A stretch of 64,000 nt of DNA from Symbiodinium natans (lineage: Eukaryota > Sar > Dinophyceae > Suessiales > Symbiodiniaceae). The notes under the pieces are model-generated. The model saw nothing but the letters and a program-made list of their open reading frames with translations. It had not been told where the DNA came from and made no database searches. Made by a program: the position numbers and the translations under genes. The stretch lies in contig CAJNDS010000067.1 in NCBI GenBank assembly GCA_905221605.1, positions 157,501 to 221,500 of the forward strand, written 5' to 3'. Below are positions 45,651-61,700 of this stretch, one piece after another. Each line of letters begins with the position of its first letter. Within the stretch, counting starts at the first letter, position 1.

Positions 45651-46190
45651 GTGCCGTTTTGTCGTCACGGGCATTGAAAGAACAGGACACTTTTGGGTCA
45701 GATCCCTCCGCTCCTTTTCCCCCTCCACCCTTCCCCCCTCCGCCCCCTCCATTCCCACCCCCCCGCCCCCCCGAGGGCGAATGCTCATCCGAAGCAGGTT
45801 AAAGGCACAGCAATCCCTTTCACACATCCTTCGACCTCGCTTGAAGACTCAGTCTGTATCTGGGAGCCCTTCTTGAAATACAATGTAGCTGCGAAGGCAT
45901 GGAGGGAATTCAGGGCCGACGGGTTCTGTCGACAGCCTGCAAGCGCAGCTAAGACAAACAGCGCATCTGCGCAATTCGGATGGTGTGAGCGAACCGAAAT
46001 CAACCTGCACCTGCAGTCGTCTGCCAAAAGGAGCATTCTGGCCACCATCCCGCACAGTCACAACAACAAATGTAGAGTCTAGAGTGAAACTCGCATTCTG
46101 TTGGCCTGCATCCTTTGCATGTGAATCTGGAGAACATGCGAAGGAACATGCCCCAAGTGTGGCATAACTTCTGGAAGTAGCTCCAAGTCT

Positions 46191-46232
46191 GTAACCCTAA
46201 ACCCTAAACCCTAAATCCTAAACCCTAAACCT
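46191..46232. repeat. Interstitial CCCTAAA array with intron-like ends
   Basis: On the minus strand it reads CCTCAAG|GTTTAGGG at one end and GGGTTACAG|A at the other. Confidence 0.9.
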
Positions 46233-46650
46233 TGAGGCATGCTCAGGCCAACTTGATAATTATTTCGGTGGCTGCGGTCAGAGACGGCTGGGCGGTGTCT
46301 GAGAGAAACTGAATTCATGCTGTGAGACACGATGTCGGTGAAGCTAGCCTTGACAGCCTGTGGCTGCAAAAGCAGCAGCCAAGTCGTGCCCGAACTCGTT
46401 GGTGGATATGAGGCCTCTACGGGTGGCACCGAAGGTACGCAGTGGATCATGCAAAATCGACATGTGGCAAATGTGGCTGGCAAAACAAAGGCACCCTAAA
46501 CGCAGCACACACACCCAGAAACGGTTCGTGCATTCCCCTAAGCCCTAACTCCTAAATTCTTGGCTGCCCAGGATGCGGCCTCATCTGGGACTTCCATGAA
46601 GTCATGCCAGATGGGTTCCCGCCACTCCCGTCACTCCTTGCAGGGAGTGG

Positions 46651-46680
46651 GGTTTAGGGTTTAGGGTTTAGGGTTTAGGG
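46651..46680. repeat. Interstitial TTTAGGG array
   Basis: Four units. With the 46191 array it brackets about 420 bp. Confidence 0.9.
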
Positions 46681-47220
46681 ATTCCACACACACTTGTCCA
46701 GCAGCCCACAGGTATTAACAAATTCCGAGTCGTATGGCGAAGTGCACTTGTTGCTGGGAAAGAAGTGGTTGGATCTTTGGATTCCCCCACACGTATTACC
46801 TGCCACGAGAGTGAGCATGCTGAAGCATTGCAAAAAAGAAATGGTTCTAAATATGGAAATCATAGCCGCCGACAACCGCAAGGTTCTTGTCAGGGTTCCG
46901 TTTCCAGTCTGTTTCCAAAAGGTTAACATGGAAAGCAGAGGCTCACTTGCAACAGTGCTGGTATCGCCGCTGCATGTTGATGCAGCATACTCCTTCCGAA
47001 AGTGCCGTGCTATTCTTTGTCGACGCAGACATGGCTTTGGGCTTGACTCTGCCGATTGCACTGTGCTGCGGTCTCCGTAGTTTCCTTTGAACTGACTTCT
47101 TCGATTCTGAACGAGCCCGGAAAAGGCAGAAAACCAAGAAGCTAAGAAGCCCAACAAGCTGCGAAGCCAACACGCCAGGAGGCCAAACAGCGAAGCGCTC
47201 CTTCCATGTGACTTTGTGGG

Positions 47221-48548
47221 TCACTCGTGGTGGTTCCCACGCTGTTCACGCCGATGCTTGGCCCATCGGGTTTTGGCTGCGCCGGGGCTTTGACTGCGTA
47301 GCTGGGGTCCGAGGTCTTGCTTCGAGGAGTCGTCTAAGGGTCCATGAAGAGCCTGCTCTAGAGCAGCTGTCCATGCAAGGTCTATGGGAGGCCCTGGCAG
47401 GGATGTGCAGGATTCCTGCTTTGAGGCTGCAAGCCAGCGGTGCTGCGGAAGAGCCTCGGCTCGAGCACAAGCCGCTCCCATCTCCTTCAACGATGCAAAG
47501 TCTGGGGATGCGCAAGTGCTCGTGGCTGACACGCACGACCCCTTGCCGGGAGATGCCCACAAATGCTCCGCTGTTGCTGTCGTCGACACTGGTGACGGTG
47601 GCTCAGCGTCAGTGGCGCACTTGGCTTGCGAGAAGGTTGTCGACACGCCCTTGATGTTGGCCTTAGCATCCATGCCCTTTCCCTTGCCCTTGCCCTGACC
47701 TTTGATGTTTTTCTCGCCCTTGACATTGGCGACGTCGTCCTTGAAGGTGACGTGGTCCTCTATGTCGGTGACTTCGTCAGCATCCTGGTCCTGGACCCTG
47801 CCGACTCCCTTATCCTTGACGTCGGCTGTGTGCCTATGGCCCTTTCTGCTGGCAGTTCTCTCGCCCTTGGCCTTGACGATTCCTTTGCCCGTAGCTTCGG
47901 CCACGTCCTCGTGCTGGACCTCGACATCGTCCTCGCACTTGACCTGACCAATTCCCATGCCCTTTACTTCGACTGTATCCTTGCCCTTTCCGTTGGCACT
48001 TCTCTCGTCCTTGGCCTTACCGATTCCCTTGCCCTTGACTTCGGCCATGTCCTTGCTCTTGACTTGCTTGCCGCGGATATCGTCCTCACCCTTTTCCTGA
48101 CCTTGCTTGGCACTTCTTTCACTCTTGGCCTCACCGTCTTCCTCCACATCCTTGCCCTTGACATCGACATCGTCCTCGCCCTTGACCTGACCCATTCCCC
48201 TGCCCTTTGCTTCGACTGTATCCTTGCCCTTGCCGTTGGCGCTTCTCTCGTCCTTGGCCTTACCGATTCCCTTGCCTTTGACTTCGGCCATGTCCTTGCC
48301 CATGACCTCCCTGCCGCTGATAGCGTCCTCGACTCTGAGCTGACCAATTCCCTTGCCCTTTCCTTTAGGGACATCCTTGTCGTCCGTGCCGGCGCTTCTA
48401 CCCTTAGCCTTACCGACTTCCGTGCCCTTGACTGTGGCTGCATCCTTGCCTTTGACCTCGCCCTTGCCGTTGACCTTGCTCTTGCCTTGCATGTGCTCAT
48501 CCACGTCTTTGCGCTTCACTTTGCCCTTGCCCTTGCTCTTACCCAAGC
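47221..48548 (-). CDS. Lys/Gly-rich repeat exon, likely 3' exon of KH gene B
   Basis: An acceptor CCCAG|G at 48548 opens a frame running about 440 codons to a stop at 47221. It starts LGKSKGKGKVKRK and consists of KGKG, KGKD and AEVKGKGIGKAKDERS segments. A stretch of about 80 residues is duplicated in tandem (240-bp period, 48001 against 48241). The last 120 residues lack the repeat (DLAWTAALEQALHG) and end in basic residues. The upstream exon (48748-48690) ends PPSG in phase 1 and joins in frame as PPSGLGKSKGKGK, which supports this being the C-terminus of gene B. The tail alternates acidic and basic residues and is probably disordered. The opposite strand is also open for 353 codons but encodes an implausible Leu/Ala/Asp run. 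Confidence 0.65.
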
Positions 48549-48689
48549 CTGGGCTGCAGACATAACGTGCACAAGGGTAAATGTCCAAAGCCCCGTGCAG
48601 AACAATGTGATGTGGGATGATGTTGTTTGGATGCTTGTTCGCTGTCGCAGCCACTGTTCCGCAATGCCACTCGCAGTTGACTTGTAAGA

Positions 48690-50964
48690 CTGCCACTGGG
48701 AGGATATGCCCCAATCGGCGCCCCACCAGGCGCCATGGTGACTTGGGCCTCTGCGCATTTGTCTGGCATCACAACGCGTAAGGTGGGCAGCAGTTACACC
48801 GCAACTACGCATGTACGGGGATAGGTTGCCGACATCTCCGGAATGTCGCGTCAGCATGCCCGATCCACGAGGAGCCTCGGCATCCCAATGAAACCAAGGG
48901 CGGACGTCCATCGCATCCGCTGGGTGCCCGGACATTTCGACCTGGCTTGCGTGCAACTCTCTCCCAGTCATCCTGCAGAATCTGAAGCCAAGAAAGCAGC
49001 AAGCTGCAAGGGGGGCAAAGGTACGAGTACCCTAAACTCCCTGAACTCCCTAAACCCTTAGCATCCCTTAGCATTGTTTGCACTTTGCTGTCGCATACTG
49101 ACGCCTTAAACTGGGGACCAAAGGAACCCCAAGATTGGGATCATATACCCTCTACCTGTATTGTACTCCATAGTTCCTATGAAGGTAAAAGAACCATGAA
49201 CCCTTCAAGGAATCATCTGGTCCCCAGGTACCAAGCTTTTGCGCGCTTGCCGGTGGATGGGTCCTGAATGCGCTGGTTTTTGGACTCCTTGGCCAATCTC
49301 TGGCGTCTGCGTTCGGCACCTGAGTTGAGGGAAGCATAGATCTCTGCAACTCATGGGTACTGCAAATCTATAGCCTTAAACCCTAAACCCTAAACCCTGC
49401 CTCTGCAAAAGGCGTTGAAGCGGGGGTGTGGGTCTTTCCCAGGGACCGAAAGGGTTCATGGTTCATATGCCTTAAACAGAGGGCATATGACCCCAATTTT
49501 AGAGTTCATGTGGATGTTTCCCCCCTCTCTCCCCCTCAGGATGGGAATAAACATTCCCCCAACCCTCTCCCAACAACAAAAACTACAAAAGCCAAAACCA
49601 AACCCTGAACCCCAATTTTGAGAACCGGCGCGCTGTGAGACTCAGGTACCGACTCTGTGCCTCGCGGGCAGCAGCAGAGACCAGGGCTCCAGCCCGAGCG
49701 CCACCGCCTGGGGGCCAATGATTGCAGAGGTCCCGATACCACTGTGTGTGAGGCGCTGGTAGAAATGGGCTCATGTTACGTTCGGCCTGGCCTGCCCTCA
49801 CAAGAGCTCTGCGTTCGGCGGGAGTGGTTGGGACCTTTGATCTTCCATGAGACGGCCGATGCTGCGTGCCAACCAGCGCTCTGACTGCTGCTGTGCCCGC
49901 TGCCACACCGAGCGGAAGGTCGGTGTGCCTCCATGTTCATACCCCAGCGCATGGTTGGGAGAATATGTATACATTTATTTGTTATTCCTTATAGGCTTCT
50001 AGGGTTTAAGTACCCTTAAGAATGTAAAATGGCACCCAACTATGACAAAGACAAATTGTACGTTACAGATCATATGTTGCGTATCCGTGCAAACATCACA
50101 TGCGCCTGGGTGTCGGCAAGTCACCCTCGGAGTCATCACCTGACCACGTGTCATCACAAGTGCCCCTGTTTAACAAGAGAGAGTCAAAGCAACAGCAACA
50201 AAAGATGGCGGCAGCATTCAACTTTAGGCCGCCCTGAGCTTAGCTTCCGGCCGGGGGCTCCGATAAACTGCAAAGGAAGTCCCTCTCCAGGCGACGGATC
50301 GCGCGCTTTGGGCCTTTGTCAGAGACCCTGGCAAATCATACAAGGACTGCGGGCGTCGGCAGCCCAAGGCACCACGCGGAATCGGTGCCACGATGATCCC
50401 TATAAACTCTAAACCCTTTTTGGTCAACGAACTTTGAGGCTAAACCCTATAAATCCTAACCCCTTTTGCATCCGAACAGCCTAAATCTTAAACCCACTGA
50501 AAAGAATTCGCCTGTCATGAATGCGGGGCATTCATCTCGGTCTGAGCCTCCTGCGGCGATGGCAAAAATGTCGCCTTCGGAGGCCGAGGCGCCTGCTGCA
50601 ACTCATTTCAAAATGTTCAGCTCATTTCTTGGGCACTAAATGAACCCTAAGAGGGTTTTTCACACACCTTAACAGGAAGTATGGTAGTAGAGGGTATATG
50701 ATCCCAATTTTGGGAGGTGTACGAGACCCCAGCCTTTGGCATCATCTGGTCCATGCGGAGATCGTCGCGCCGCATTTCCTCCACGACGAAACCCGCCTGC
50801 TCGCGCATGCCCTGCTGCTGCAAGCCTGTGAAGCCCTCGTAGGTGGTTGTAAGACCCTAATCTAAACCCTAAACCCTAAAACCCTAAACCCTCAACCCTA
50901 AAACCCTCAAGGTTGTAAGCAGCTGGCACGTGGCGGCTCCATGCACATGGAGCGGACGTATCGC
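48690..50964 (-). CDS. KH gene B, middle and 3' exons
   Basis: Exons: 50964-about 50913 (RYVRSMCMEPPRASC), about 50848-50734 (TYEGFTGLQQQGMREQAG, then EEMRRDDLRMDQMMPK), about 50592-50530 (APRPPKATFLPSPQEAQTE), 49834-49792 (VPTTPAERRALVRAG), 49707-49661 (GGARAGALVSAAARE), 49319-49264 (GAERRRQRLAKESKNQRIQ), 48941-48830 (VEMSGHPADAMDVRPWF, then APRGSGMLTRHSGDV) and 48748-48690 (AQVTMAPGGAPIGAYPPSG). Most have counterparts in gene C at matching order. The charged RRRQRLAKE segment is coiled-coil-like. No known domain was recognised in this part. An interstitial telomere-type array sits between the 50.96 and 50.85 kb exons. Confidence 0.75.
49111..49227. mobile_element. MITE-like element, 117 bp
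   Basis: Perfect 10-bp terminal inverted repeats, CTGGGGACCA and TGGTCCCCAG. The internal GATTGGGATCATATACCCTC recurs inverted near 50690-50715. Confidence 0.75.
49376..49399. repeat. Interstitial CCCTAAA array
   Basis: Three units in an intron of KH gene B. On the minus strand it is bounded by GGCAG and TTTAAG|GC. Confidence 0.9.
50860..50912. repeat. Telomere-type array flanked by a 9-bp direct repeat
   Basis: CCCTAAA and variant units lie between two copies of GGTTGTAAG (about 50845 and 50911). It separates two exons of KH gene B. Confidence 0.85.
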
Positions 50965-51025
50965 CTGCAGGGGAGGCTTTCGGAACTCGATCCTTGAAGG
51001 TCGGGGGATGAGTGAAAATCCAGGC

Positions 51026-54774
<3,749 letters not shown>

Positions 54775-55798
54775 CTACTGTTTTGGGCTACGCGCGCTGC
54801 TGCCCCTGCTGGCTGCAATCTGACGGCAAGTCCGCGACAAGAAAACCATGCTTTATCTTGGTGATGTCTGACGTCCTGCACGGACCCTCTGCCGAAACAT
54901 ACTGACCCCGTCCTCGAGCAGCTGGATTGCTGGAACTGTGCGTGGATAGACTCTCACCTGAAATCGGACAGCTTCGGCGGTGAGGGTCCAGGAAGCTCAG
55001 GCTAACAGCGTGCGGCCCTCTCAGGCACAGGCCTCGACGTGGGCAGCGCCTGACTGCAAGCCACAGCACGTTTGCACGTCGTGCTGCTTTTGAGAAGAGA
55101 AAGGTGCCTTCACCACAGCCAGCTCTTCGGGACCTGAGCTTGCCGAGTTTGCTATGCTGCAGAAGAGGGTGACAGTGTTTGCAAGTGAGCAATGGGGGCG
55201 GCACAGCTGACAAGTGGATCCACTTGCCGCTTGCTCCCGAAGAGATCGTGACTCCACACTGGATGACCGCATTCCCCCGTAGTGTCTCAAGGCAGTGTCA
55301 GCCAAGGCCTGGGATAGTCAGACGACTGTGCAGAGAAAGTGAACCTGGCCCGATTATTGCGTAAGTTTGGGTAACTTTGGGCTTATTTACCTTCTGCCGA
55401 GGCCATCTAGCTCTGAAACCTGAGTCGAGTGCCACTGCCTCGAGAATAGCCTTCTGCATCTGGCTGGCAATGACGGGCTGAATCTTGCGCAGCGCCACAA
55501 CAACATGCCGCCACCACGTTTATAACTGTAGCTGTACTAAGTACCATGAAGAAGCCGCCTCTTCTGGAGTAGCCGGCTGCGCAGGGCTCCGTGGACTCGC
55601 CGGCCCAGGGGAGACAGGGGCTGAGGCTGAAGCCTGCACACTGAGCGCCGCTGACAAAACAGCCCCAAACCCCAAAAACCCTGTACCAAGCAGTTTGGAG
55701 GATACCTCCGGAAGATCCACCACGGCCGCCATGGCTGCTCAGATGAGCAGAATATTCTTCGGATCACTCCCGCAGAGCCCAAAAGAAAGGAATTGCAG

Positions 55799-55822
55799 GG
55801 TTTAGGGGTTTAGGGGCGTTAT
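55799..55822. repeat. Short TTTAGGGG array
   Basis: TTGCAGGGTTTAGGGGTTTAGGGG; two to three units. Confidence 0.8.
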
Positions 55823-57117
55823 GTGACTACGAAGCGTGCTCTACCGCAAGCTGGCAGGTCTTCTTCAGTCTCGGGACCAAACACCCCAAGTACCCCCCCT
55901 CAAGGCATCGCCCAGCTTCCCCCAGGCAAAGCACCCCACACCCACAAGCACCCAAGCGCCTCCAAAGCAGCCTCCGAGCACCTCTTAAGCAAACCTAAAG
56001 TAGCTGAAATGGCAAACAGCATATCGGCAGCACTCTTGATGTGGCAGGGTCAAACACCTGCACACTGGCGCCAGTGTTCTGGGCTGAGGTCTTGGGAAAG
56101 GTCCACTCTGCCCTGTTGAGGAGGACTGTGTGCCCAGACTGCCAGGATGTTGAGAGCTCATTCGGGGCAAGACTGTCTGGCAAATGGAAAAGCACACGTA
56201 GAGGTGATTTCAGTGGGACGGGAAGAACTCCGATACATGTCTTCGAAGGCTTATACTTGTCTAACTATCTATGTTGGGTCACTATATGTTGTTGCCGGCT
56301 TTGAGCGCCGAAAAAAACATGCGAGGAGGCTTGCAAAACAAAAATCATCCGAGAACACCAACTAACCCTGAACCAGCATGTTCGCTGAAAAGTGGTTTCC
56401 ATCACCTTCAGATCTCACCCACATGAGGACATTCAGAGCCCCAGGGCATGGATGCCACATGAAGCCATCGGTCACATTCCAAGCTTTTTTTTGAACAAAA
56501 GCACCACCTCTCCTAAGATTTGGCTGACCTGACGCCGATATGGCAGCGGTCTCCTTCGATATCGCTCGGCGCAAGGGCCTCTAAGTCTATCACGTCGGGA
56601 CGTGCGATTTAAAAGCGGGGTGGCTTCTATCCCTTGACAACCTCCTCTGGGAGTTCAATTACTTCCTCTTCAGATCTACTTGCCTATGCTCACGCCACCC
56701 CCCAGCATCTGGAATCTAAATGGGGGTTTACGAGAATAAGGGACCCCCAATACAGCGCCCCAAGTCGTAGGATCCTCTTGTAATCAGGACCCCAAGAAGG
56801 TGCCCCCTACTTTCGGAAACCCCTAAACGAGGAAAAGCGGATGACAAGCCTTGGCGAAAGCATCATGATAGTGCCTTTTCAGGTTTCTGCAATGCACACA
56901 AGCAGAAAGTGACTCGTCCGATAATCTCTGATCTTCGAAAGCTTCCATGCTCTCGCCCAAGCACTGGGTAGGGGATTGTGACAGATGTGCATGGACTGAA
57001 TTCAAACCACAATGCAGCTCGCAGACTAGTCGATTGGTAGCTGCAGAAGTGGCATCACGCTGCGTCAGGCTTACGAGCCACGTCCGTGGTCATGAGTCGA
57101 AGGTCCAGACCTCGCAG

Positions 57118-57119
<2 letters not shown>

Positions 57120-57153
<34 letters not shown>
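57120..57153. repeat. (CA)n microsatellite
   Basis: About 17 CA units. The surrounding 54.9-57.1 kb has no recognised gene. Confidence 0.95.
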
Positions 57154-57154
<1 letters not shown>

Positions 57155-57183
57155 GACCCTGTCACAAAAGTGCTGAAGCAACA

Positions 57184-58565
57184 GCTGGGTGGTGCTTAGT
57201 GATAGTTTTTTGGGGGTGACCTCACCTGAAAGCTACGGAGGTGTTGGGTAGAAACTGGAGAGGTGCTGGAGAGGTACTGGCGAGGTACTGGAGAGGTACT
57301 GGAGAGGTGTTGGAGAGGCGTTCTGGGGGGCGGGTGAAGCCAAAAAAACTATGAGAGGCATGGGTGACTTGCAAAAATTCAGGGTTCTTTTCATTTCGAC
57401 GATGCATCCCGGGAGCCAAGGGGGCTTCGCAAGCTTGTATTGCAAAGACACCCATCTATTCTGCAAAATGGCCGCCCACCCGGCACAACGCAGAATGCAA
57501 GTCAAGCTTGGGAAATCCAGCCCGGAAGTCCCTGCGAGGCCTGAGGGGCTTCGCCAGTTCAGGCCTACCAGCTTATGAGTTGGGATGGAGGGTTTAGGGA
57601 CACAGGCAATGCATTCAATATTCAGAACTGATGCTCAGGCCCACGTTGTCACTATGTGATGATGCCGATGGTGCTGATGCCCATGTTGCTCGCGCAAAAA
57701 ACGGGCCCTTTTCGGCCCCTCCGCAGGGCACATAGCCCTGCAATGCCGTGGGGTGCTTTCATGCTCCGCCGATGTTTTGACTCTTTCTATGCAGATGATC
57801 CTCTCTTGTTCCCGTCTTCTTGTTTACCCCGCTGGCGAACATATGCCCGTTTTGGAGCCCTTGACAAGGTTTCTGTATTGGCCTTGTTAAGGTTTTTGTG
57901 GGGGGTTTGGGTTCAGACCCAAAACCCATCAAAACCTCTTCAGTCCAGAAAGCAGGAAACCCGAAAAGGGGGTTTGGGTTCAGACCAAAAACCGACAGAA
58001 GCCGTTTAAGAAGGGATTTGGGTTCAGATCTGACTTAAACAAAACTCTGGGGAAGCCAATCCACCATCGTGACTGTTGTAAGCCCATGGTGCCGGCACCA
58101 TAGCCTTACAACAGTCCTGTCGGGACCTGGAGCATCAATTTTGAATGCCTTGCCTGTGTCCCTAAACCTTCCATCCCAGCTCATAAGCTGGTAGGTCTGA
58201 ACTCCCGAAGCAGGCCTCGCAGGGACTTCCGGGCTGGGCTGGATTTCCCAAGCTGACATATTCTGCGTTGCGCCGGCTGGGGGGCCATTTTAGAATAGAC
58301 TGGTGTCTTTGCAATGTCAGCTCACGCAGCCCCCTTGGCAAGCTCCCGGGATGCCTCGTCGAAATGAAAAGAATCCTTAACCCTTGCAAGTCACCCATGC
58401 CTCTCATTGTGTTTTGTGGCGTGGGGAGGGGGAAGACCTACTGCCGGCCCCCCAAAACACCTCTCCAACGCCTCTCCAGCACCTCTCCAGGTGTTGCCCA
58501 ACACCTCTGCAGTTTTCAGGTGAGGCCAACCCAAAAAAAACACACCATATCACTAAGCACCAGCC
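57184..58565. repeat. Long inverted repeat with arms of about 0.47 kb
   Basis: The left arm (57184-about 57650) matches the reverse complement of the right arm (about 58090-58565). Shared blocks include TGGTGCTTAGTGATA, CCTCACCTGAAA, CCCGGGAGC, GCCGGC(A)CAACGCAGAAT and ACCAGCTTATGAG. Both outer ends carry a CTGGAGAGGTACTGG-type minisatellite. The spacer is about 440 bp. The element lies directly downstream of KH gene C. Confidence 0.85.
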
Positions 58566-58704
58566 AGACAAATGCACTGCTGCTAGCTGCTGGGGCCAAC
58601 TGCATCCTCCCACGGCTAGTTTGGGCGCTGGCGACCTGACTTGCAGCAAACGTGCGTTTCTGAATCTCTCTGTATGCTGCGACCCCGGCCTGCCCACCGC
58701 GGAC

Positions 58705-61700
58705 CAGAAGCAAACGCCCCTATCGGCGCACCATTGGCCGTCATCGCTTGGGCCTGATGCACTCGCACCATAAACTGCATGAAGCCAGTGGCGCGAAGAG
58801 CGTGGAAATTGCCGAATCCTCACATTGAGATGCTGACATCCCCAGAGTTGCGGGTCAGCAGGCCGGATCCTAGTGGTGCCTGCTCATCAATGCCAATGCA
58901 TCACTGTGTCTAGAGTTGGGTGGGCCAATGAGCCGTGCGTAGGGATCAGGCATGTCGACTGGGCTTGCGTGCTGCTCGCTCCCAAGCGTCCTGGAATGCA
59001 CAAGCCTGACACGACTTTTGTGCCACACCTGTAGCAGCTCCTGTATCTTCTGCTCCCGCCATTCCTTCTCCATTCTCTGGCGCTCCTTCTCTGCACCTGA
59101 AAACGACATTTTTTGACATGTAGGGTTTAAAACGCTTGGAGATTTCGAAGGGATTAAACGGGCGCAGACGCCGAGGCCCCAACGCTGTGCCTGGCGAAAA
59201 GCAGCAGAAACAAGAGCTCCTGCTCGAGCACCGCCTGGAACACGTTCTGAAAAGACGATTGTGGCGGTGAGTACCCATAGCAGCTCACATGACTAGTGAC
59301 TTTTGATTGTTTCATTCGAACTGGTTGCATGCACGGGAAACAAGGCGGCATGGTTCTGTGGTGTGCCTCATCTTCTGTTCCCCAAGTTCGCCGAGGAGTG
59401 AGGAGGTTTAAGGGAGCGCAGGGGGGCAGCTGAGCTGTGATGTGCACTGCAAATGCAGGAACTCGTTGTAGGATAAGTACCGGCACTTCTGCATCGCCCC
59501 TTCGACATGCACTGCCTTGTCAAACCAACGGCAAAAACGGATTGCTGGGTCGTCCAACACATGTCATTTGGTATCAACGCACACACGGTCACTAACATCC
59601 CCCATGCACGCACAGCTAGCTGGAGCAAACAGACAACTCTGCCAGAACCAGCAATTTCTCGCGGCAGCTTGACCAACACCAGAAGTCGCCCAGGGATGCC
59701 AAGTGTTGGCAAGATTTGTCCACTTGCCAGAGACTTGTGCTCCATGTCGCTGCGCAATGATGAATCTCAAAAGTTCCCAAAAACACTACAGGGATGTTGA
59801 GGAACATGTGGCCAACCGTGACGAAGGCAAAATGAAACATCGCTCACAAACATACGGTGCAAGACAAACTTCAACTCGCCGCAAAATCATGTGCCAGAAT
59901 TATAGGGGGGCAGACACCGAGACGAAAACAAACGACCGGCCGGGTCTGTGAACAACCGGCCTGCCCTCGCCGCAGCTCTGCGCCCGGCCGGCGTGCTTGG
60001 GACCTCAGGAGATCACGTCGTGTCCCCAGCCCATGGTACAAACAAAAACTGCCGGACGCTTTGACAATCACCCTGCATCTTCCCAATCTTTGCAGTCTTT
60101 GAAGATGAGTGCAGTGCCGAGGCAGGGCCAATTTGGTCTTCGAGACTGTCCCCTCGGAGCACGGGCCTGCGCGAACTTGATTGGCTGAGTGCATGGGTCG
60201 GTGTGAGCCTACTCTTGCGGGTGCCTGGAAGCCTCTCGATCACGACGGGAATGGCCTGGGCACATCTCACTTTTCCGCGCGGCCCATCCTTGACCCCTTT
60301 GCATCTGTGTGGCCGGCCTTCGAGAGAGCGGGCCTCCGACGAACGCACTCTGCAGGCATCAAAGAATTGAATCCGAGTTGGTTCGTTCCGACGGTTGCGA
60401 AAGGCTCGGAGACTACCATCTGGCCTTCGCCGGAAACTGGTCTGAACGGAGATCGTCACGTCGCCACTCGTTTGCAATCACACGTACCTCCAGCGTCTCC
60501 CGCTCTCACGGCTTGCAGCTCCGCCAGGCGACTGCGGCTCAACGTAGAACTGTCCGCATTTGGGGATTTAGCTACACACATTGCCGTCAAATTTGAGATG
60601 GCTGCAATGTTCATTATACAGCAAGCAAAGCATGCCACATGCAGGGCGTCTGGCACAGCTCTAAGATGTTCTAAGCATCCGACATCCGCTGGCTCCATGT
60701 CAATGGATCGGCAATATCGCCTGTGGAGAGTCGGCTCGCCAACCCCTAAATCATGCAAAAAGCTGTTCTTCGTTGCGGTCAATTTCCCTTAAATCGTGCA
60801 AAGAGGCTGTTCGTGTAGGCCCAATCCATTGTGGGCAACTTTTGCAATCGGATTTGTTGAATACCGAGGCCCCCCAGAACGATCCTAAACAACAACCCTG
60901 AAGGTTAGCCTGTAGTGCTTGTACAAGTCCCGGAGCAACGCGGTGACCTGAGCGATGTGAGCTGGTATGTTGTTGCCATCGCAGCACGCGTCGTAAGTGC
61001 ACCACTTGATTCACTGCAGCCACCTGCGTGAACGCAAGTCTCGAGGGAAGCATTAACCCTCACAGCCGGCCACGAAGTGCCCGACTCACCGGTGTTTCTA
61101 AGGCACGTGTCAGCACACGTCCCAATGCTCCCTCAGGCTCCAGCGTAGTCTGAGTAGTCAGTGCAAGCCACAGTCAGCTGCAAAGGGATGTCGGCCTACA
61201 CTTGACACTGACACTGACATGGCGGAGCGTCAAGGCTTAGATGTGTGCTTTGCCACCCGGTTCGTCGCACTGGAAGCAGAACTGGACATCCCTATTCCCA
61301 AGCTTGCGGCTATCTACGCCACAGCGGCCTTACCGCCAACCCAACACCGACTCTACCGAACAAACCCGTCTCGGAGAACCTTTTGAGCTCTATCATAAGT
61401 CCCGAGTCCCGCTGATAAACCATCAAGGCATAACCAGAGTACTTTGTTGGCCGGGTGGGCCTAAAGCTTCCACATCAATGCAACCACGCAGTTTCGATTC
61501 TCAAACTTGCACCCTCACACTTGCACAAGGCAGGCACGCTTTTTGGAGACCCCTTTTTGTGCTGCACTGCAGGTCCTGCAGGTCTCCTGAATTAACCCTA
61601 AACCCGAAAGGCCAAAGCGTAAAGCACTTAGGCGCATGCTCTCCCCCCTCCACCCCTTCGCAGGGCCTCCAAGCCAGATCTTTCGAGGAAACCACTTCCT

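Noticed and set aside
47626..48687. Plus-strand 353-codon ORF (Leu/Ala/Asp-rich)
   Set aside because: It is the antisense shadow of the Lys/Gly repeat exon, and no start context or splice signals favour it.
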